The notes beneath the pieces are model-generated. The model saw only the letters and a list, made by a program, of their open reading frames with translations. It was not told where the DNA came from and searched no databases. Position numbers and translations under genes: made by a program. A stretch of DNA of 64,000 nt from Curtobacterium flaccumfaciens UCD-AKU (GTDB taxonomy: Bacteria > Actinomycetota > Actinomycetes > Actinomycetales > Microbacteriaceae), in NCBI RefSeq assembly GCF_000349565.1, contig NZ_KB714631.1:126414-190413 (forward strand). The letters are read 5' to 3'. This document shows positions 1 through 9,572 of the stretch, in pieces (position 1 is the first letter of the stretch; the number at the start of each line of letters is the position of its first letter).

Positions 1-1366
1 CGAGCTGGTTGATGATCGTGTAGATCTCGTACTTCGCGCCGACGTCGATGCCGCGGGTGGGCTCGTCGAGGATGAGCACGTCGGGGTCGGCGTACATCCA
101 CTTCGACAGGACGACCTTCTGCTGGTTCCCGCCGGAGAGCTTCCCCGTCACGACGTCGACGTTCGGCGCCTTGATGTTGAGGCTCTTGAGGAACTGGCTC
201 GCGACCGTGGTCTCCTCCGAGGAGTTCACGAACCCCCAGTTCGCGAGCTTCCCGAGCGCCGACCCGGAGATGTTCCGCTTGATGTCGTCGATCAGGTTCA
301 GGCCGTAGCGCTTGCGGTCCTCGGTGACGTAGGCGATGCCGTTGTCGATCGCCTGCGAGACGGTGTGCGTCTTGATCGGCGTGCCGCGCTTGTAGACGGT
401 GCCGCTGATGCCGGTGCCGTACGACTGGCCGAAGACGCTCATCGCGAGTTCGGTGCGGCCGGCACCCATCAGCCCGGCGATGCCGACGACCTCGCCGGCC
501 CGGACGTTCAGGTTGGCCCGGTGGATGATCTCGCGCGACGAGTCGAGCTGGTGGTGGACGGTCCAGTCCTCGATCCGCAGCAGTTCCTCGCCGATGACGG
601 GGTTCTCGCGCTCGGGGTACCGGTTCGACAGGTCACGGCCGACCATCCCGCGGATGATCCGGTCCTCGGACACGTCGTCGGCCCGCATGTCGAGCGTCTC
701 GATGGTCTTGCCGTCGCGGATGATCGTGACCTTGTCCGCGATCGCCTTGATCTCGTTGAGCTTGTGGCTGATGATGATCGCCGTCATGCCCTCGGCCTGC
801 AGCGAGCGGATGAGCTCGAGCAGGTGCGCGGAGTCGTCGTCGTTCAGCGCGGCGGTGGGCTCGTCGAGGATGAGGAGCTTCACCTCCTTCGAGAGCGCCT
901 TCGCGATCTCGACGAGCTGCTGCTTGCCGACACCGAGGTCGACGACCTTGGTGACGGGGTTGTCCTTCAGCCCGACGCGCCCCAGCAGCTCGGCTGCCGT
1001 CAGGTTCGTCTTGTTCCAGTCGATGAAGCCGCCCTTGGACTGCTCGTTGCCGAGGAAGATGTTCTCAGCGATCGACAGGAAGGGGCTGAGGGCCAGCTCC
1101 TGGTGGATGATGACGACGCCGGCGGCCTCGGAGTCGTTGATGTTGGCGAACCGCACGGGTTCGCCGTCGAGCAGGATCTCGCCGTCGAAGGAGCCGGCCG
1201 GGTAGACCCCCGACAGCACCTTCATCAGCGTCGACTTGCCTGCGCCGTTCTCGCCGCAGATCGCGTGGACCTGGCCGCGCTCGACCTCGATCGTGACCCC
1301 CTGCAGGGCCTTGACGCCGGGGAACGTCTTGGTGATGTCCCGCATCTCGAGGATGGTGTCCGCCAT
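1..1366 (-). CDS. mmsA: Monosaccharide ABC importer, double ATP-binding protein (3' end off the window)
   Basis: Energises uptake of monosaccharides through an inner-membrane ABC importer of the ChvE/MmsA (GguA) type. Two ATPase halves are visible. The first has Walker A GENGAGKS at residues 38-45 and a degenerate signature LGVGKQQL followed by [11 protein letters not shown]. The second has the signature [15 protein letters not shown] and [11 protein letters not shown]. The ATG at 1366 begins [17 protein letters not shown]. The reading frame runs off the left edge after 455 codons; family members are about 500 residues, so only the C-terminus is missing. It lies 106 bp downstream of the binding-protein gene on the same strand, with a strong hairpin in the gap. 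A permease gene should follow outside the window. The naming rests on pairing with the ChvE-like protein; sugar specificity is inferred from the arabinose genes nearby. Confidence 0.9.
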   Translation of the reverse strand, partial: MADTILEMRDITKTFPGVKALQGVTIEVERGQVHAICGENGAGKSTLMKVLSGVYPAGSFDGEILLDGEPVRFANINDSEAAGVVIIHQELALSPFLSIAENIFLGNEQSKGGFIDWNKTNLTAAELLGRVGLKDNPVTKVVDLGVGKQQLVEIAKALSKEVKLLILDEPTAALNDDDSAHLLELIRSLQAEGMTAIIISHKLNEIKAIADKVTIIRDGKTIETLDMRADDVSEDRIIRGMVGRDLSNRYPERENPVIGEELLRIEDWTVHHQLDSSREIIHRANLNVRAGEVVGIAGLMGAGRTELAMSVFGQSYGTGISGTVYKRGTPIKTHTVSQAIDNGIAYVTEDRKRYGLNLIDDIKRNISGSALGKLANWGFVNSSEETTVASQFLKSLNIKAPNVDVVTGKLSGGNQQKVVLSKWMYADPDVLILDEPTRGIDVGAKYEIYTIINQL

Positions 1367-1412
1367 GTGGACGCCTTTCCGTCGTGCGCGCGCGTGCGCG
1401 CGCTGGTGGAGA

Positions 1413-1457
1413 CGGACTGGAGGCGCGGTGCGCAGCTGGCACCGCGCCTCCGGTCCG
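1413..1457. repeat. Hairpin repeat, family R1, inside the chvE-mmsA operon
   Basis: Arms 1413-1431 and 1439-1457 pair at 18 of 19 positions around a 7-nt loop. The core GGAGGCGCGGTGC / GCACCGCGCCTCC recurs at 34035, 45987, 62708 and, cut off, at the right edge. Here it sits between the binding-protein gene and the ATPase gene. It could act as a partial terminator or RNA-stabilising stem that keeps binding protein in excess; that is inference. No U-tract follows. Confidence 0.75.
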
Positions 1458-1472
1458 AGAGATGGGCCCTGA

Positions 1473-2600
1473 CTACTTCAGGTCGGCTTCGGTGTAGTAG
1501 CCCGAGTCGACGAGGACTTCCTTGTAGTTGTCCTTCGTGACGACCGTCGGCTGGAACAGGAAGGTCGGGACGACCTTGACCTTGTTGTCGTAGCTCTTGG
1601 TGTCGTTGACCTCGGGCTTCTTGCCGGTGAGCAGGTCCTCGGCCATGGTGACCGACTGCTTGGCGAGCTTGCGCGTGTCCTTGTAGATGGTCGAGTACTG
1701 CTGCCCGGCGATGATCGACTTGACCGAGGCGGCCTCGGCGTCCTGGCCCGTGACGGTCGGGAGCGGACGGTCGCTCGTGCCGTACCCGGCACCCTGCAGT
1801 GCCGAGATGATGCCGATCGAGATGCCGTCGTACGGCGAGAGCACGCCGTCGAGCGTGGTGCCGCCCGAGTAGGACTTGGCGACCAGGTTCTGCATGCGGG
1901 CCTTGGCCGTGGCCGGGTCCCACTGCTGCGTCGCGGCCTGGGACAGCTTGTCCTGGCCGGACTGGATCTTCAGCGTGCCGTCCTCGAGGTACGGCTTGAG
2001 CGTCTTCATGGCGCCGTTGAAGAAGAACCCGGCGTTGTTGTCGTCGAGCGAGCCGGCGAAGACCTCGATGTTGAAGGGGCCCTTCTCGCCGGTCTTCTTG
2101 CCGTCCGCGTCGAGGACACCCAGGCCGGTGAGCAGGCTGTTCGCCTGGTCGACGCCGACCTTCTCGTTGTCGAAGGACACGTAGTAGTCGACGTTCTTGT
2201 TGCCCGTGAGCAGGCGGTCGTACGAGATCACCTTGATGCCGGCCTTGGCGGCGGCGTCGAGCTGGTCGGAGAGCGCGCCACCGTCGATCGACGCGATGAT
2301 CAGGACCTTCGCGCCCTTGGTGATCATGTTGCTGACCTGCTGGGCCTGCTGCTGGACCTTGTTGTCGCCGTACTCGAGGTCGACCTTGTAGCCGGCCTTC
2401 TCGAGGTCGCTCTTGACGGCGTTGCCGTCCTTGATCCACCGCTCGGAGACCTTGGTGGGCATGGCGACGCCGACGAGGGCGCCCTTGTTGTCGCCGCTGC
2501 CGCCACCATCGGTGGATGCACGGCCGCCGGCCGAGCAAGCGGCCAGCGAGATCGCGATGCCGACGGCTGCGACGCCCGCGATGATCCTGCGCTTCATCAT
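1473..2600 (-). CDS. chvE: ChvE-type periplasmic monosaccharide-binding lipoprotein
   Basis: Captures a monosaccharide outside the membrane and delivers it to the MmsA-type importer. The 375-residue product starts [14 protein letters not shown] and has a lipobox ISLAAC (Cys22), so it is probably a lipoprotein. Family blocks are well preserved: [71 protein letters not shown] and the C-terminal VLVDSGYY. These match Agrobacterium ChvE closely; ChvE binds galactose, arabinose and related sugars. The start at 2600 was chosen over an upstream GTG at 2690 because the signal peptide begins here and AGAGG lies 7 nt upstream. The upstream GTG lies in a palindromic operator. L-arabinose as ligand is inferred from the operator shared with the araB operon. 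Confidence 0.93.
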   Translation of the reverse strand: MMKRRIIAGVAAVGIAISLAACSAGGRASTDGGGSGDNKGALVGVAMPTKVSERWIKDGNAVKSDLEKAGYKVDLEYGDNKVQQQAQQVSNMITKGAKVLIIASIDGGALSDQLDAAAKAGIKVISYDRLLTGNKNVDYYVSFDNEKVGVDQANSLLTGLGVLDADGKKTGEKGPFNIEVFAGSLDDNNAGFFFNGAMKTLKPYLEDGTLKIQSGQDKLSQAATQQWDPATAKARMQNLVAKSYSGGTTLDGVLSPYDGISIGIISALQGAGYGTSDRPLPTVTGQDAEAASVKSIIAGQQYSTIYKDTRKLAKQSVTMAEDLLTGKKPEVNDTKSYDNKVKVVPTFLFQPTVVTKDNYKEVLVDSGYYTEADLK

Positions 2601-2678
2601 CGAAGTACCTCTGTTCCTTCGCGTCGTCCTCGACGCGGTCGGGTGCCGGGGCTGCTGTGCCCCGCGGGATGCGCTCGT

Positions 2679-2690
2679 GTGAGCGCTCAC
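2679..2690. promoter_or_regulatory. Palindromic operator GTGAGCGCTCAC upstream of chvE
   Basis: A perfect 12-bp palindrome with a central CG, extended to TGTGAGCGCTCACA at 2678-2691, in the 180-bp gap between chvE and the divergent LacI-type gene. Central CpG symmetry is typical of LacI-family sites. The same 12-mer occurs twice ahead of araB (10995 and 11017). The binding protein is not shown by the sequence; the adjacent regulator at 2781 is the obvious candidate. Confidence 0.7.
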
Positions 2691-2780
2691 ATCTTGTGGG
2701 TTCCGTGACGGGGTGTCAACTCAGCGTCGCCGTTTCGTGATCTTGCCGCGGTGGCCGGACCGAGCGGTACGGTTGGCCAC

Positions 2781-3830
2781 GTGAGCACCAGGACCGCCCC
2801 CGAGGGCACGGGCGGCAAGCGCCGGAAGGCCCCGACGATCTTCGACGTCGCCGAACGCGCGGGCGTGTCCCACCAGACCGTCTCGCGTGTCATCAACGGT
2901 GACCCGACCGTCCGCGAGCAGTACCGGACGCAGGTCACCGACGCCGTCACCGCGCTCGGGTACCGGCCCCGCGCCGCCGCCCGGGCACTCGCCGGCGGGC
3001 GGAGCAAGGCGCTCGGCATCATCACCGCCGGCGACGCGCTGTACGGACCGTCGAGCACCTCGATCGGCTTCGAACGGGCCGCGCGGTCCGCCGGGTACCA
3101 CGTGCTGCTGTCCACCCTGCCCGAGGAACCGACGCCGTCCGACCTGTCCGGCGCGCTCACCACGCTGCTCGCGCAGGACGTCGCCGCGATCGTGCTCGTC
3201 GCCGCCGACAACCGGGTGCTCGACGCCCTCGCCTCGCTCACCGTGCCGGTCACGGTGCCCGTCGTGGTGTCGAACGCGGTGCAGCGCGACGCCGTCCGGA
3301 ACCCGGTCGCGCCGAGCGTCGCCGCGGTCGCGATCGACCAGGCCGCCGGCACCTCGCTCGTGATGCAGCACCTGTTCGACCGCGGACACCGCCGGATCGT
3401 GCACATCGCCGGACCGCACGTGTCGCAGGAGTCCGAGGTCCGCCGTGCCACCTACGTGCGGATCATGCAGGACGCCGGGCTCGAACCCGTCGTGCTCGAG
3501 GGCGACTGGACCCCGGCGAGCGGCTTCGCAGCTGCCCGGCACATCGACGTTGGGACGGTCGACGCGGTCTTCGCGGGCAACGACCAGATGGCGCTCGGGG
3601 TGCTGCACGCCTTCGCCGACGAGGGGCTGCGGGTGCCCGACGACATCGCGGTCGTGGGCTTCGACGACGTCCCCGAGGCCGCGCACTTCACGCCGCCGCT
3701 GACCACCGTGCGGCAGGACTTCCGGGCGATGGGGGAGCGGGTGCTCGACACCGTGCGGGCCCTGGTCGAGGGGGAGCCCCGTGACGAGACGCTGCTCGCG
3801 CCCGAGCTGGTGGTGCGGCGCAGCACGTAG
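2781..3830 (+). CDS. LacI-family transcriptional regulator, probable arabinose regulator
   Basis: DNA-binding repressor with sugar-sensing domain. The N-terminus has the LacI helix-turn-helix FDVAERAGVSHQTVSRVI, and the rest is a periplasmic-binding-protein-like effector domain (DAVFAGNDQMALGVL, VPDDIAVVGFDD, PPLTTVRQDF). About 349 residues, normal for the family. The start is uncertain: GTG 2781 puts the helix-turn-helix close to the N-terminus, GTG 2751 would add 10 residues, and neither has a convincing Shine-Dalgarno. Divergent from chvE with operator GTGAGCGCTCAC between them, so it probably controls chvE/mmsA and, through the same site, araBDA. Arabinose as inducer is inference. Confidence 0.88.
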   Translation: MSTRTAPEGTGGKRRKAPTIFDVAERAGVSHQTVSRVINGDPTVREQYRTQVTDAVTALGYRPRAAARALAGGRSKALGIITAGDALYGPSSTSIGFERAARSAGYHVLLSTLPEEPTPSDLSGALTTLLAQDVAAIVLVAADNRVLDALASLTVPVTVPVVVSNAVQRDAVRNPVAPSVAAVAIDQAAGTSLVMQHLFDRGHRRIVHIAGPHVSQESEVRRATYVRIMQDAGLEPVVLEGDWTPASGFAAARHIDVGTVDAVFAGNDQMALGVLHAFADEGLRVPDDIAVVGFDDVPEAAHFTPPLTTVRQDFRAMGERVLDTVRALVEGEPRDETLLAPELVVRRST

Positions 3831-3837
3831 CGAACGG

Positions 3838-4079
3838 CTCGCACGGTGCAGCATCGTGCGGCCGGTGCGGGGTTCTCCCGTGCGCGGGCCCGCGGCGCAC
3901 GGTGCAGCGTTGTGCGGCCGGTGCGAGGTTGATCGCTCGGTGCGGCGCTACAGTCCCGCACCGAGCGATCAACCCCGCACGGACCGAAGGGCCGCGCACA
4001 GTGCGAGGCCGCGCACGACCCCGCACCGACCGAGGGGCCGCGCACGGTGCGAGGCCGCGCATGACCCCGAGCTGACCCG
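3838..4079. repeat. Intergenic repeat cluster, family R2, with a long hairpin
   Basis: The 253-bp gap between two convergent genes has no credible gene. It is filled with variants of GCACGGTGCGGGG, GTGCGGCCGGTGCG and GGCCGCGCACGGTGCGAGG. A hairpin with arms 3921-3945 and 3956-3980 pairs at 24 of 25 positions around a 10-nt loop. The same vocabulary returns at 23.4 kb and 25.4-25.9 kb. A role as bidirectional terminator is possible but unproven. Confidence 0.75.
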
Positions 4080-4083
4080 ACCG

Positions 4084-5037
4084 TCAGCCCTTCAACGCCC
4101 CGGACGACAGCCCGGCGACGTAGAACCGTTGCAACCCGACGTACAGCGCGATGCACGGGATCATCGCCACCACCGACCCGGCGACGAGGTTGCCGTACGA
4201 CACCTGCCCGTACGCCCCGGTCTGCAGGTTGAGCAGCGCGACCGGCAGCGTGTACAGCGAGTCCTTCGTCAGGAACGTCAGCGCTCCGAGGAACTCCGTC
4301 CACGACGCCAGGAAGGCGTAGAGCGCCGCGGTCGCCGCCCCGGGCAGGAGCAGCGGGCGGAGCACCGACACGACGACCCGGAAGCGCGAGGCCCCGTCGA
4401 CGAAGGCCGAGTCCTCGAGCTCGGTGGGGATCGACTCGAACGCGTTCCGCATCACGAACACCCCGAACGGCAGGTTCACCGTCGTGTAGAACAGCACGAG
4501 TCCGAGCAGCGAGTTCGTCAGCCCCATGGCGTTCATCTCGAGGTACAGCGGCGTGAGGATGGCCTGGAACGGCACCATCATCGTCAGCAGCACCAGGCCG
4601 AACACGACGCCGGATCCCCGGAACCGGAAGCGGGCGAAGCCGTAGCCGGCCATCGTCGCGATGACCGCGGTCAGCACCGCCGTGGCGATCGACACGATGA
4701 GCGAGTTCACGACGCCGGTGAGCAGGTGCGACGACGAGGCGAACACGGCGGCGAAGTTCTGCCACCCGAGCTGGAAGAACGTCGCCGGGTCCGGGGCCTG
4801 CGTGATGACGGCCTCGGACTGGAACGCCCGCAGGATCGACCAGATGAGCGGGACACCGAACACAAGCGCGGAACCGATGCCGGCGATCGCGTAGAGGGTG
4901 CGCTTCACGGTGGTGTCGCGCGGGTGCTGGACGCTGCCCTGCTGGTGGCGCCGACGTCGGCCGTCGCCCGTGGTGGTCAGGGTCCTGGTGGACAGGTCCG
5001 GCGCCGAGAGGGCCGCACGGGAGGTCGTGGTGCTCAT
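4084..5037 (-). CDS. Sugar ABC transporter permease, MalG type
   Basis: Second inner-membrane subunit of a CUT1 (oligosaccharide) importer. 317 residues with a roughly 50-residue cytoplasmic N-terminus, then about six membrane segments. The EAA loop is readable as ELEDSAFVDGASRFRVVVSVLRPLL, with EDSAFVDGAS the conserved core that docks the ATPase; the product ends GLSSGALKG, typical of MalG-like permeases. It starts at ATG 5037, only 4 nt after the stop of the partner permease. No ATPase is encoded here; CUT1 systems in Gram-positives often share one MsiK-type ATPase encoded elsewhere. Last gene of the GH127 operon, so the cargo is probably an arabinose-containing oligosaccharide. Confidence 0.92.
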   Translation of the reverse strand: MSTTTSRAALSAPDLSTRTLTTTGDGRRRRHQQGSVQHPRDTTVKRTLYAIAGIGSALVFGVPLIWSILRAFQSEAVITQAPDPATFFQLGWQNFAAVFASSSHLLTGVVNSLIVSIATAVLTAVIATMAGYGFARFRFRGSGVVFGLVLLTMMVPFQAILTPLYLEMNAMGLTNSLLGLVLFYTTVNLPFGVFVMRNAFESIPTELEDSAFVDGASRFRVVVSVLRPLLLPGAATAALYAFLASWTEFLGALTFLTKDSLYTLPVALLNLQTGAYGQVSYGNLVAGSVVAMIPCIALYVGLQRFYVAGLSSGALKG

Positions 5038-5041
5038 GGCG

Positions 5042-6010
5042 TCAGTCCTTCTCTCGCAGTGCCCAGAACTGGAACACCGTCACGGCGGCGATCACCACGA
5101 CGAGGGCGATCGACTGGGCGGTCGCGGCCCCGAGCTGCAGGTTCACGAACCCGCGGTTGTAGATCGCGTTCACGATGGTGGTGGTCTCGGTGCCCGGCCC
5201 GCCCTGGGTCAGGATGTAGAACTGGTTGAAGGCCAGCAGCGACCCGATCACCGAGATGATGACGCTCAGCGCGACGGTCGAGCGGATCATCGGGAACGTG
5301 ATGAGGCGTTCGGTCTGCCACCAGGACGCCCCTTCGAGCTGCGCGGACTCGTAGACCTCGTCGGGGACGCCCTGCATCGCCGACATGAGCAGCACCATCG
5401 TCAAGCCCGACACCGCCCAGACCACGAGCACGCAGATGAGCACCGTCGCCAGCGGGCCGTTCACGAGCCACGCGGTGCTGCCGTCGGTGATCCCGAGCCA
5501 GCGGAGCACCATGTTGACGGCGCCGGAGTTCGGTTGCGCCTCGAGCACGAGCATGAACGAGAGCGTCGTCAGCCCGACCACGTACGGCAGGAAGAACACC
5601 GTCCGCAGGATCGTGCTGCCGCGGCGGCGGGCCCGGACGAGCACGGCCAAGAAGTACCCGAGCGCCAGGATCGGCAGGGTCACGATCGCCGTGTACAGCA
5701 GCGTGTAGCCGATCGCGTGCACGAACGTCGGGTCCTGGAACAGCGTCAGGTAGTTCTGCAGCCCGATGAACCGGTACGGGCCGATCAGGGGCCAGTTCGT
5801 GAACGAGATGTAGAGCGCGAACACGAGCGGGACGAGCACGAAGACGGCGACGAACAGGATCGCCGGGGCGACGAGGACGGCGCCGGTGCGCGGCGGGTGG
5901 GTGAGCGAGTTGCGGGTCCGGGCGGAGCCGCCGCGCCCCGGGCCGCGGCCCACGGTGGGACGGCCCGGGCCGGTCCGGCCGGCGGGACGCCGGGTGGAGA
6001 TGGTCGACAT
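5042..6010 (-). CDS. Sugar ABC transporter permease, MalF type
   Basis: First membrane subunit of the same CUT1 importer. 322 residues: a basic, Gly/Pro/Arg-rich N-terminal 50 residues, then membrane segments beginning VLVAPAILFVAVFVLVPLVF. The EAA loop reads YESAQLEGASWWQTERLITF. The gene downstream starts 4 nt after this stop. Start ATG 6010 (MSTISTRRPAGR) was chosen because a hydrophobic core follows at normal distance and AGAGAGG precedes it; the frame stays open further upstream, where it runs into the binding-protein gene. Heterodimer with the downstream permease and dependence on an external ATPase are inferred. Confidence 0.92.
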   Translation of the reverse strand: MSTISTRRPAGRTGPGRPTVGRGPGRGGSARTRNSLTHPPRTGAVLVAPAILFVAVFVLVPLVFALYISFTNWPLIGPYRFIGLQNYLTLFQDPTFVHAIGYTLLYTAIVTLPILALGYFLAVLVRARRRGSTILRTVFFLPYVVGLTTLSFMLVLEAQPNSGAVNMVLRWLGITDGSTAWLVNGPLATVLICVLVVWAVSGLTMVLLMSAMQGVPDEVYESAQLEGASWWQTERLITFPMIRSTVALSVIISVIGSLLAFNQFYILTQGGPGTETTTIVNAIYNRGFVNLQLGAATAQSIALVVVIAAVTVFQFWALREKD

Positions 6011-6087
6011 GCGTGCACCTCTCTGTGCATCAACAAGAGCGAGACGAGCCAGAGCCCGAGACGAGCGAGACGAGCGAGCAGGCAGGC

Positions 6088-7404
6088 TCAGGCCTGCACC
6101 TGGTCGAGGATCCGCTGGTAGTCGGACTGCGCCGTCCGCATGGCGGCAGCGCTCCCCGACCCGAACACGGCCTCGCGGAACATCGCGAAGTACGGCGACG
6201 ACGGCTGGTTGTTGAGCAGGTTGTACGCCAGCGTCTGCGGCGCGTAGCCCTTCTCGATGGCGTCGAGCGGGCCGTACGCCAGCGGGAACCGCTTGCGGTA
6301 CTCCGGGGTGGCGGCGTCGGACCGCGTCGGGAAGTACCCGCCGTCCGGCAGTGCCTGCTGCTGTTGGAGCGCGTTCGCGTACTGCATGAACGCCCACCCA
6401 CCGGACGGGTTCGCCGCCCCGTTCGGGATGCACATGTTGTCGCCGCCGTCGAAGAACGACCGCTGGCCGTCCCACGACGGGATGAGCACCGTCTGCATCT
6501 TCGCCCGCATCGCCTTGGTGGCCGCGGGCACGGTCGCCCCGTACGAGGTCGGGAAGATCCCCACCTTGCCGGCCCGGAAGTCGGCACCCCACGTGGTACC
6601 GGCGTCGGAGTACGTCGCCTTCGACAGCACGCCGTCCTTCCACAGTTGCCGGTAGAACTCGAGCATGCGTTCGAGGGCCTCGTTGCCGGTGATGTTCGGC
6701 CGCTGGGAGCCGACCTCGCCGGTCATCATGTCGACGCCGGTCGCCCAGACGTGCGGCTGCGTGACGAAGCCGATGATGCCGGCGGCGTTGCCGGAGATCG
6801 ACCAGCCGTACACGTCGTCGTCGAGCTTCCGGATGGCCTTCGCCGCGTCGAGCAGCGTGGACAGGTCCTTCGTCGATTCCTCGACGTCGAGGCCCGCACG
6901 CTCGAACAGCTCGGTGTTGACGAACAGCTGCGAGTTGTCCGCCAGGTACGGCAGCCCGTAGTACCGGTCGCGGTACTCGAGCAGGCGCAGGTGCCCCGGC
7001 GAGATCGCATCGAAGTAGTCCAGGCTCTTGACGACGTCGGTCAGGTCGGCGAACGCCTCGCGGAAGATGAACAGCTGCGAGTTGATGTCGTCGATGTCCA
7101 CGACGTCCGGCGGCTCACCGCCGCGGATCGCGGTCGCCAGCTTGGTCACGTACTGCGCGTCCGGCACCGGGGTCAGCTGGACCTGCAGCTCCGGGTTCGC
7201 CTTGTTGAACCCGGCGACGGCCGACGTCAGGCCGGCCTGGGTCGCCGACCGGCACCACACCTGCACCGTGCCGGTCGCGTTCTTCCCGAAGCTCGCGGGC
7301 TTCGCGACGACCTTCGGCAGGGTGCCGGAGCACCCGGCCAGGGCGAGGGCTGCCCCGCCGGCGACGCCGCCGACGAGGAACGCACGGCGGTCCACGCCGG
7401 TCAC
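6088..7404 (-). CDS. Extracellular sugar-binding lipoprotein of the arabinoside importer
   Basis: SBP_bac_1-type binding protein delivering an oligosaccharide to the two permeases downstream. 438 residues. The N-terminus VTGVDRRAFLVGGVAGG followed by ALAGCSG combines a twin-arginine motif (DRRAFL) with a lipobox Cys, so it may be exported folded by Tat and then lipidated. Family blocks include WCRSATQ, PPDVVDIDD, YRDRYYGLPY and a late GGWAFMQYANAL. The GTG at 7404 overlaps the GH127 stop in a GTGA junction, implying translational coupling. Codon use looks like the neighbours. Ligand is not readable; an arabinan-derived sugar is inferred from the coupled glycosidase. Confidence 0.9.
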   Translation of the reverse strand: MTGVDRRAFLVGGVAGGAALALAGCSGTLPKVVAKPASFGKNATGTVQVWCRSATQAGLTSAVAGFNKANPELQVQLTPVPDAQYVTKLATAIRGGEPPDVVDIDDINSQLFIFREAFADLTDVVKSLDYFDAISPGHLRLLEYRDRYYGLPYLADNSQLFVNTELFERAGLDVEESTKDLSTLLDAAKAIRKLDDDVYGWSISGNAAGIIGFVTQPHVWATGVDMMTGEVGSQRPNITGNEALERMLEFYRQLWKDGVLSKATYSDAGTTWGADFRAGKVGIFPTSYGATVPAATKAMRAKMQTVLIPSWDGQRSFFDGGDNMCIPNGAANPSGGWAFMQYANALQQQQALPDGGYFPTRSDAATPEYRKRFPLAYGPLDAIEKGYAPQTLAYNLLNNQPSSPYFAMFREAVFGSGSAAAMRTAQSDYQRILDQVQA

Positions 7405-9410
7405 CGCGCCAGCGGGAGCCAGACGCGCATCGGCGCGGCTCCCCGGTTCGCCCACGCGTAGTACGGGACCGCGGTCGCGGTGACGTCGTGGACGTTGCGA
7501 CCGGCCTGGAGGCCCGTGGTGGCGCCCTGCGGACCGGCCACGTCGTCGACGTTGGTCGCGTCGCGGGCCGTGGTCGCGCCTCCCGGCCCGTCCAGACGCT
7601 GGTACGGCCAGGCCGGCTGCACGTGCTCGGCCGGGGCGTGCCCCGGGATCCGCAGCGTGACGACGCCGTCGAGCAGGTCGTCGCGGTGTTCCTCGGTGAT
7701 CGGCGCGTCGGCGTCGACCGTCAGGTCGTCGACCGTGAAGCCCCGCTGGTCCGCCTGCTCGACCGCGTACACGAGCGGGCCGCGCTCGATCGCGACCTGC
7801 CCGCGGGCGGCGTCGATGCGGGCGTCGGCGACGTACCGGTGCGGTGTCGTGTCGAAGACGAGCTCGACGGTGTCGCCCGCCGACCACTCGCGGTCGACGA
7901 CGTGCAGCGTGCCCGCCGTGGGGTTCGCGGACCCGTCCGGACCCGTGACGGTCGTGGTGTCCGACCAGGCCGGGATCCGCAGGCCCAGGGCGAGCGGGCC
8001 GTCCTCGGTGACCGTGACGCGGACGCGGCCGTCGTGCGGGGAGTCGGTGTCGACGCGCACCGGACCGAGGTCCGCGGTGGCGTACTGGTGGATCTGCAAC
8101 CCGCCGTCCGTCGCGGTCGCCAGGTAGCCGTCGAGGCTCGCGAAGGTCCGCATGATGTTCGGCGGGCAGCAGGCGCAGTCGAACCAGCCGCGACGCCCGT
8201 GGGCGGGGGAGCGGTTCTCGTCCTGGTGGGCGTGGTCGCGCTGCTGCAGCGGGTTCACGTAGAAGTACTCGGTGCCGGCCAGGCTCACCCCGGCGAGGAA
8301 CGCGTTGTAGAGCAGGCGCTCGATCGCGTCCGCGTACACGGGCTTGCCGGTCGCGAGCAGCAGGCGCCAGGCCCACTGCACCCCGCCGATCGCCGCGCAG
8401 GTCTCGGCGTAGCCGCGGTCGGTCGGCAGCTCGTACGGGTCGCCGAACGCCTCCCAGTCCCAGCGAGCCCCGAGGCCGCCGGTGATGAACGCCTTCGTCG
8501 CCATCATGTCCGCGAACTGCGTCTCGCTCGCGGTGAGGAGCTCGGTGTCCCCGGTCTCGATCGCGACGTCCACGGCACCCGCGGCCAGGTACACGGCGCG
8601 GACGGCGTGCCCTTCCACCGTCGTGGCTTCGCGGCTCGGCACCCGGTCGGAGAAGTACGTCGGCTCGCCGCCGGCGCGCTCGATGATCCCGTGGCCCCGG
8701 GCATCGACGAACCAGTGCGCCAGGTCGAGGTAGGCGCGGTCGCCGGTCTCGCGGTACAGCTCGACCAGGCCCATCTCGACGACGGGGTGGCCGTCGACGT
8801 CGCGGGTCTTCGGCGTGCCGTCCGGGGCGGTACCGTCGCCGAACGTGCGGACCAGGTGGTCGGCGTTCTTGATCGCGACCTCGAGGAGCCCGGTGTCGCC
8901 CGTCGCACGGTGCTGGGCCACGGCCGCCTGGTACAGGTGCCCGGCGCAGTACATCTCGTGGCTCCACTTGAGGTCCGTGTACCGCTCGCCCTTGCCGCGG
9001 ACCTGCTGCACGGAGTCCAGGTAGCCGTCCTCGGCCTGGGCTCGGGCGTACAGCGCGGTGACCTCGCGCTGCAGGTCGAGCAGGTCCTCGGCGGGGGCGC
9101 GGCCGTACTCCCACGCCACGGCCTCGAGCCACTTCGTCACGTCGGAGTCCATGAAGATCGGGCCGACGGCCTCGCCCTCCTCGAGCCCCGCGGCGATGCG
9201 CAGGTTCCGGAAGTTGCCGGCCGTCTCGAGCTGCTGGTAGCCGCTCCGCACGGCGTCACGGCCGTTGCGCTCCTGTCGGAGCGCCCAGAAGCCGCCCGTG
9301 ATCCGGGCGTCGCCGGTCGGCAGCGGCCGGAGCGTGAGGTGCGCGTCGGCGGTCGGGAGGACCGGGGTCGCGGTGTGCGCGCCGCGATCGGTCGCGAGCG
9401 TGGTGGTCAT
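7401..9410 (-). CDS. GH127 beta-L-arabinofuranosidase
   Basis: Glycoside hydrolase that removes beta-L-arabinofuranosyl residues, giving L-arabinose. 669 residues, with no signal peptide, so probably cytoplasmic. Recognised by FMDSDVTKWLEAVAWEYG near the N-terminus, GHLYQAAVAQHRATGD, and DCACCPPNIMRTFAS (Cys412, Cys414, Cys415). In the characterised Bifidobacterium enzyme HypBA1 the equivalent CC pair includes the catalytic nucleophile and ligands to zinc. The alpha/alpha barrel is followed by beta-sandwich sequence. Start ATG 9410 is fixed by a near-perfect AAGGAGG 4 nt upstream. First gene of an operon with an importer; the LacI regulator at 9573 diverges from it. GH146 or another DUF1680-like family is a less likely alternative. 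Confidence 0.9.
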   Translation of the reverse strand: MTTTLATDRGAHTATPVLPTADAHLTLRPLPTGDARITGGFWALRQERNGRDAVRSGYQQLETAGNFRNLRIAAGLEEGEAVGPIFMDSDVTKWLEAVAWEYGRAPAEDLLDLQREVTALYARAQAEDGYLDSVQQVRGKGERYTDLKWSHEMYCAGHLYQAAVAQHRATGDTGLLEVAIKNADHLVRTFGDGTAPDGTPKTRDVDGHPVVEMGLVELYRETGDRAYLDLAHWFVDARGHGIIERAGGEPTYFSDRVPSREATTVEGHAVRAVYLAAGAVDVAIETGDTELLTASETQFADMMATKAFITGGLGARWDWEAFGDPYELPTDRGYAETCAAIGGVQWAWRLLLATGKPVYADAIERLLYNAFLAGVSLAGTEYFYVNPLQQRDHAHQDENRSPAHGRRGWFDCACCPPNIMRTFASLDGYLATATDGGLQIHQYATADLGPVRVDTDSPHDGRVRVTVTEDGPLALGLRIPAWSDTTTVTGPDGSANPTAGTLHVVDREWSAGDTVELVFDTTPHRYVADARIDAARGQVAIERGPLVYAVEQADQRGFTVDDLTVDADAPITEEHRDDLLDGVVTLRIPGHAPAEHVQPAWPYQRLDGPGGATTARDATNVDDVAGPQGATTGLQAGRNVHDVTATAVPYYAWANRGAAPMRVWLPLAR

Positions 9411-9459
9411 GTCGCCTCCTTGCGATGTGACTCGGGCCGTCCGGGTCGTCATCGATCCG

Positions 9460-9471
9460 GAAAACGGTTTC
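9460..9471. promoter_or_regulatory. Candidate LacI-type operator upstream of GH127
   Basis: GAAAACGGTTTC, an imperfect inverted repeat with GAAA and TTTC outer arms, lies in the 162-bp gap between the GH127 gene and the divergent LacI gene, within an otherwise very GC-rich stretch. It differs completely from the GTGAGCGCTCAC site used near chvE and araB, consistent with a different regulator. Single copy, so weak evidence. Confidence 0.45.
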
Positions 9472-9572
9472 TGCGGTGGACGCTACGACACGGGGCGCAC
9501 GTCGCGCAAGAGCATTCCGGTGCTTTTGTGTAAGGTCATCGGCACGTCCTGGTCATCGGAAAGGTGGTTGCC

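Noticed and set aside
7405..9132. The long upstream extension of the arabinoside-binding protein frame
   Set aside because: It overlaps the GH127 gene on the same strand in another frame; the real start is the GTG at 7404 just before the Tat-lipoprotein signal.
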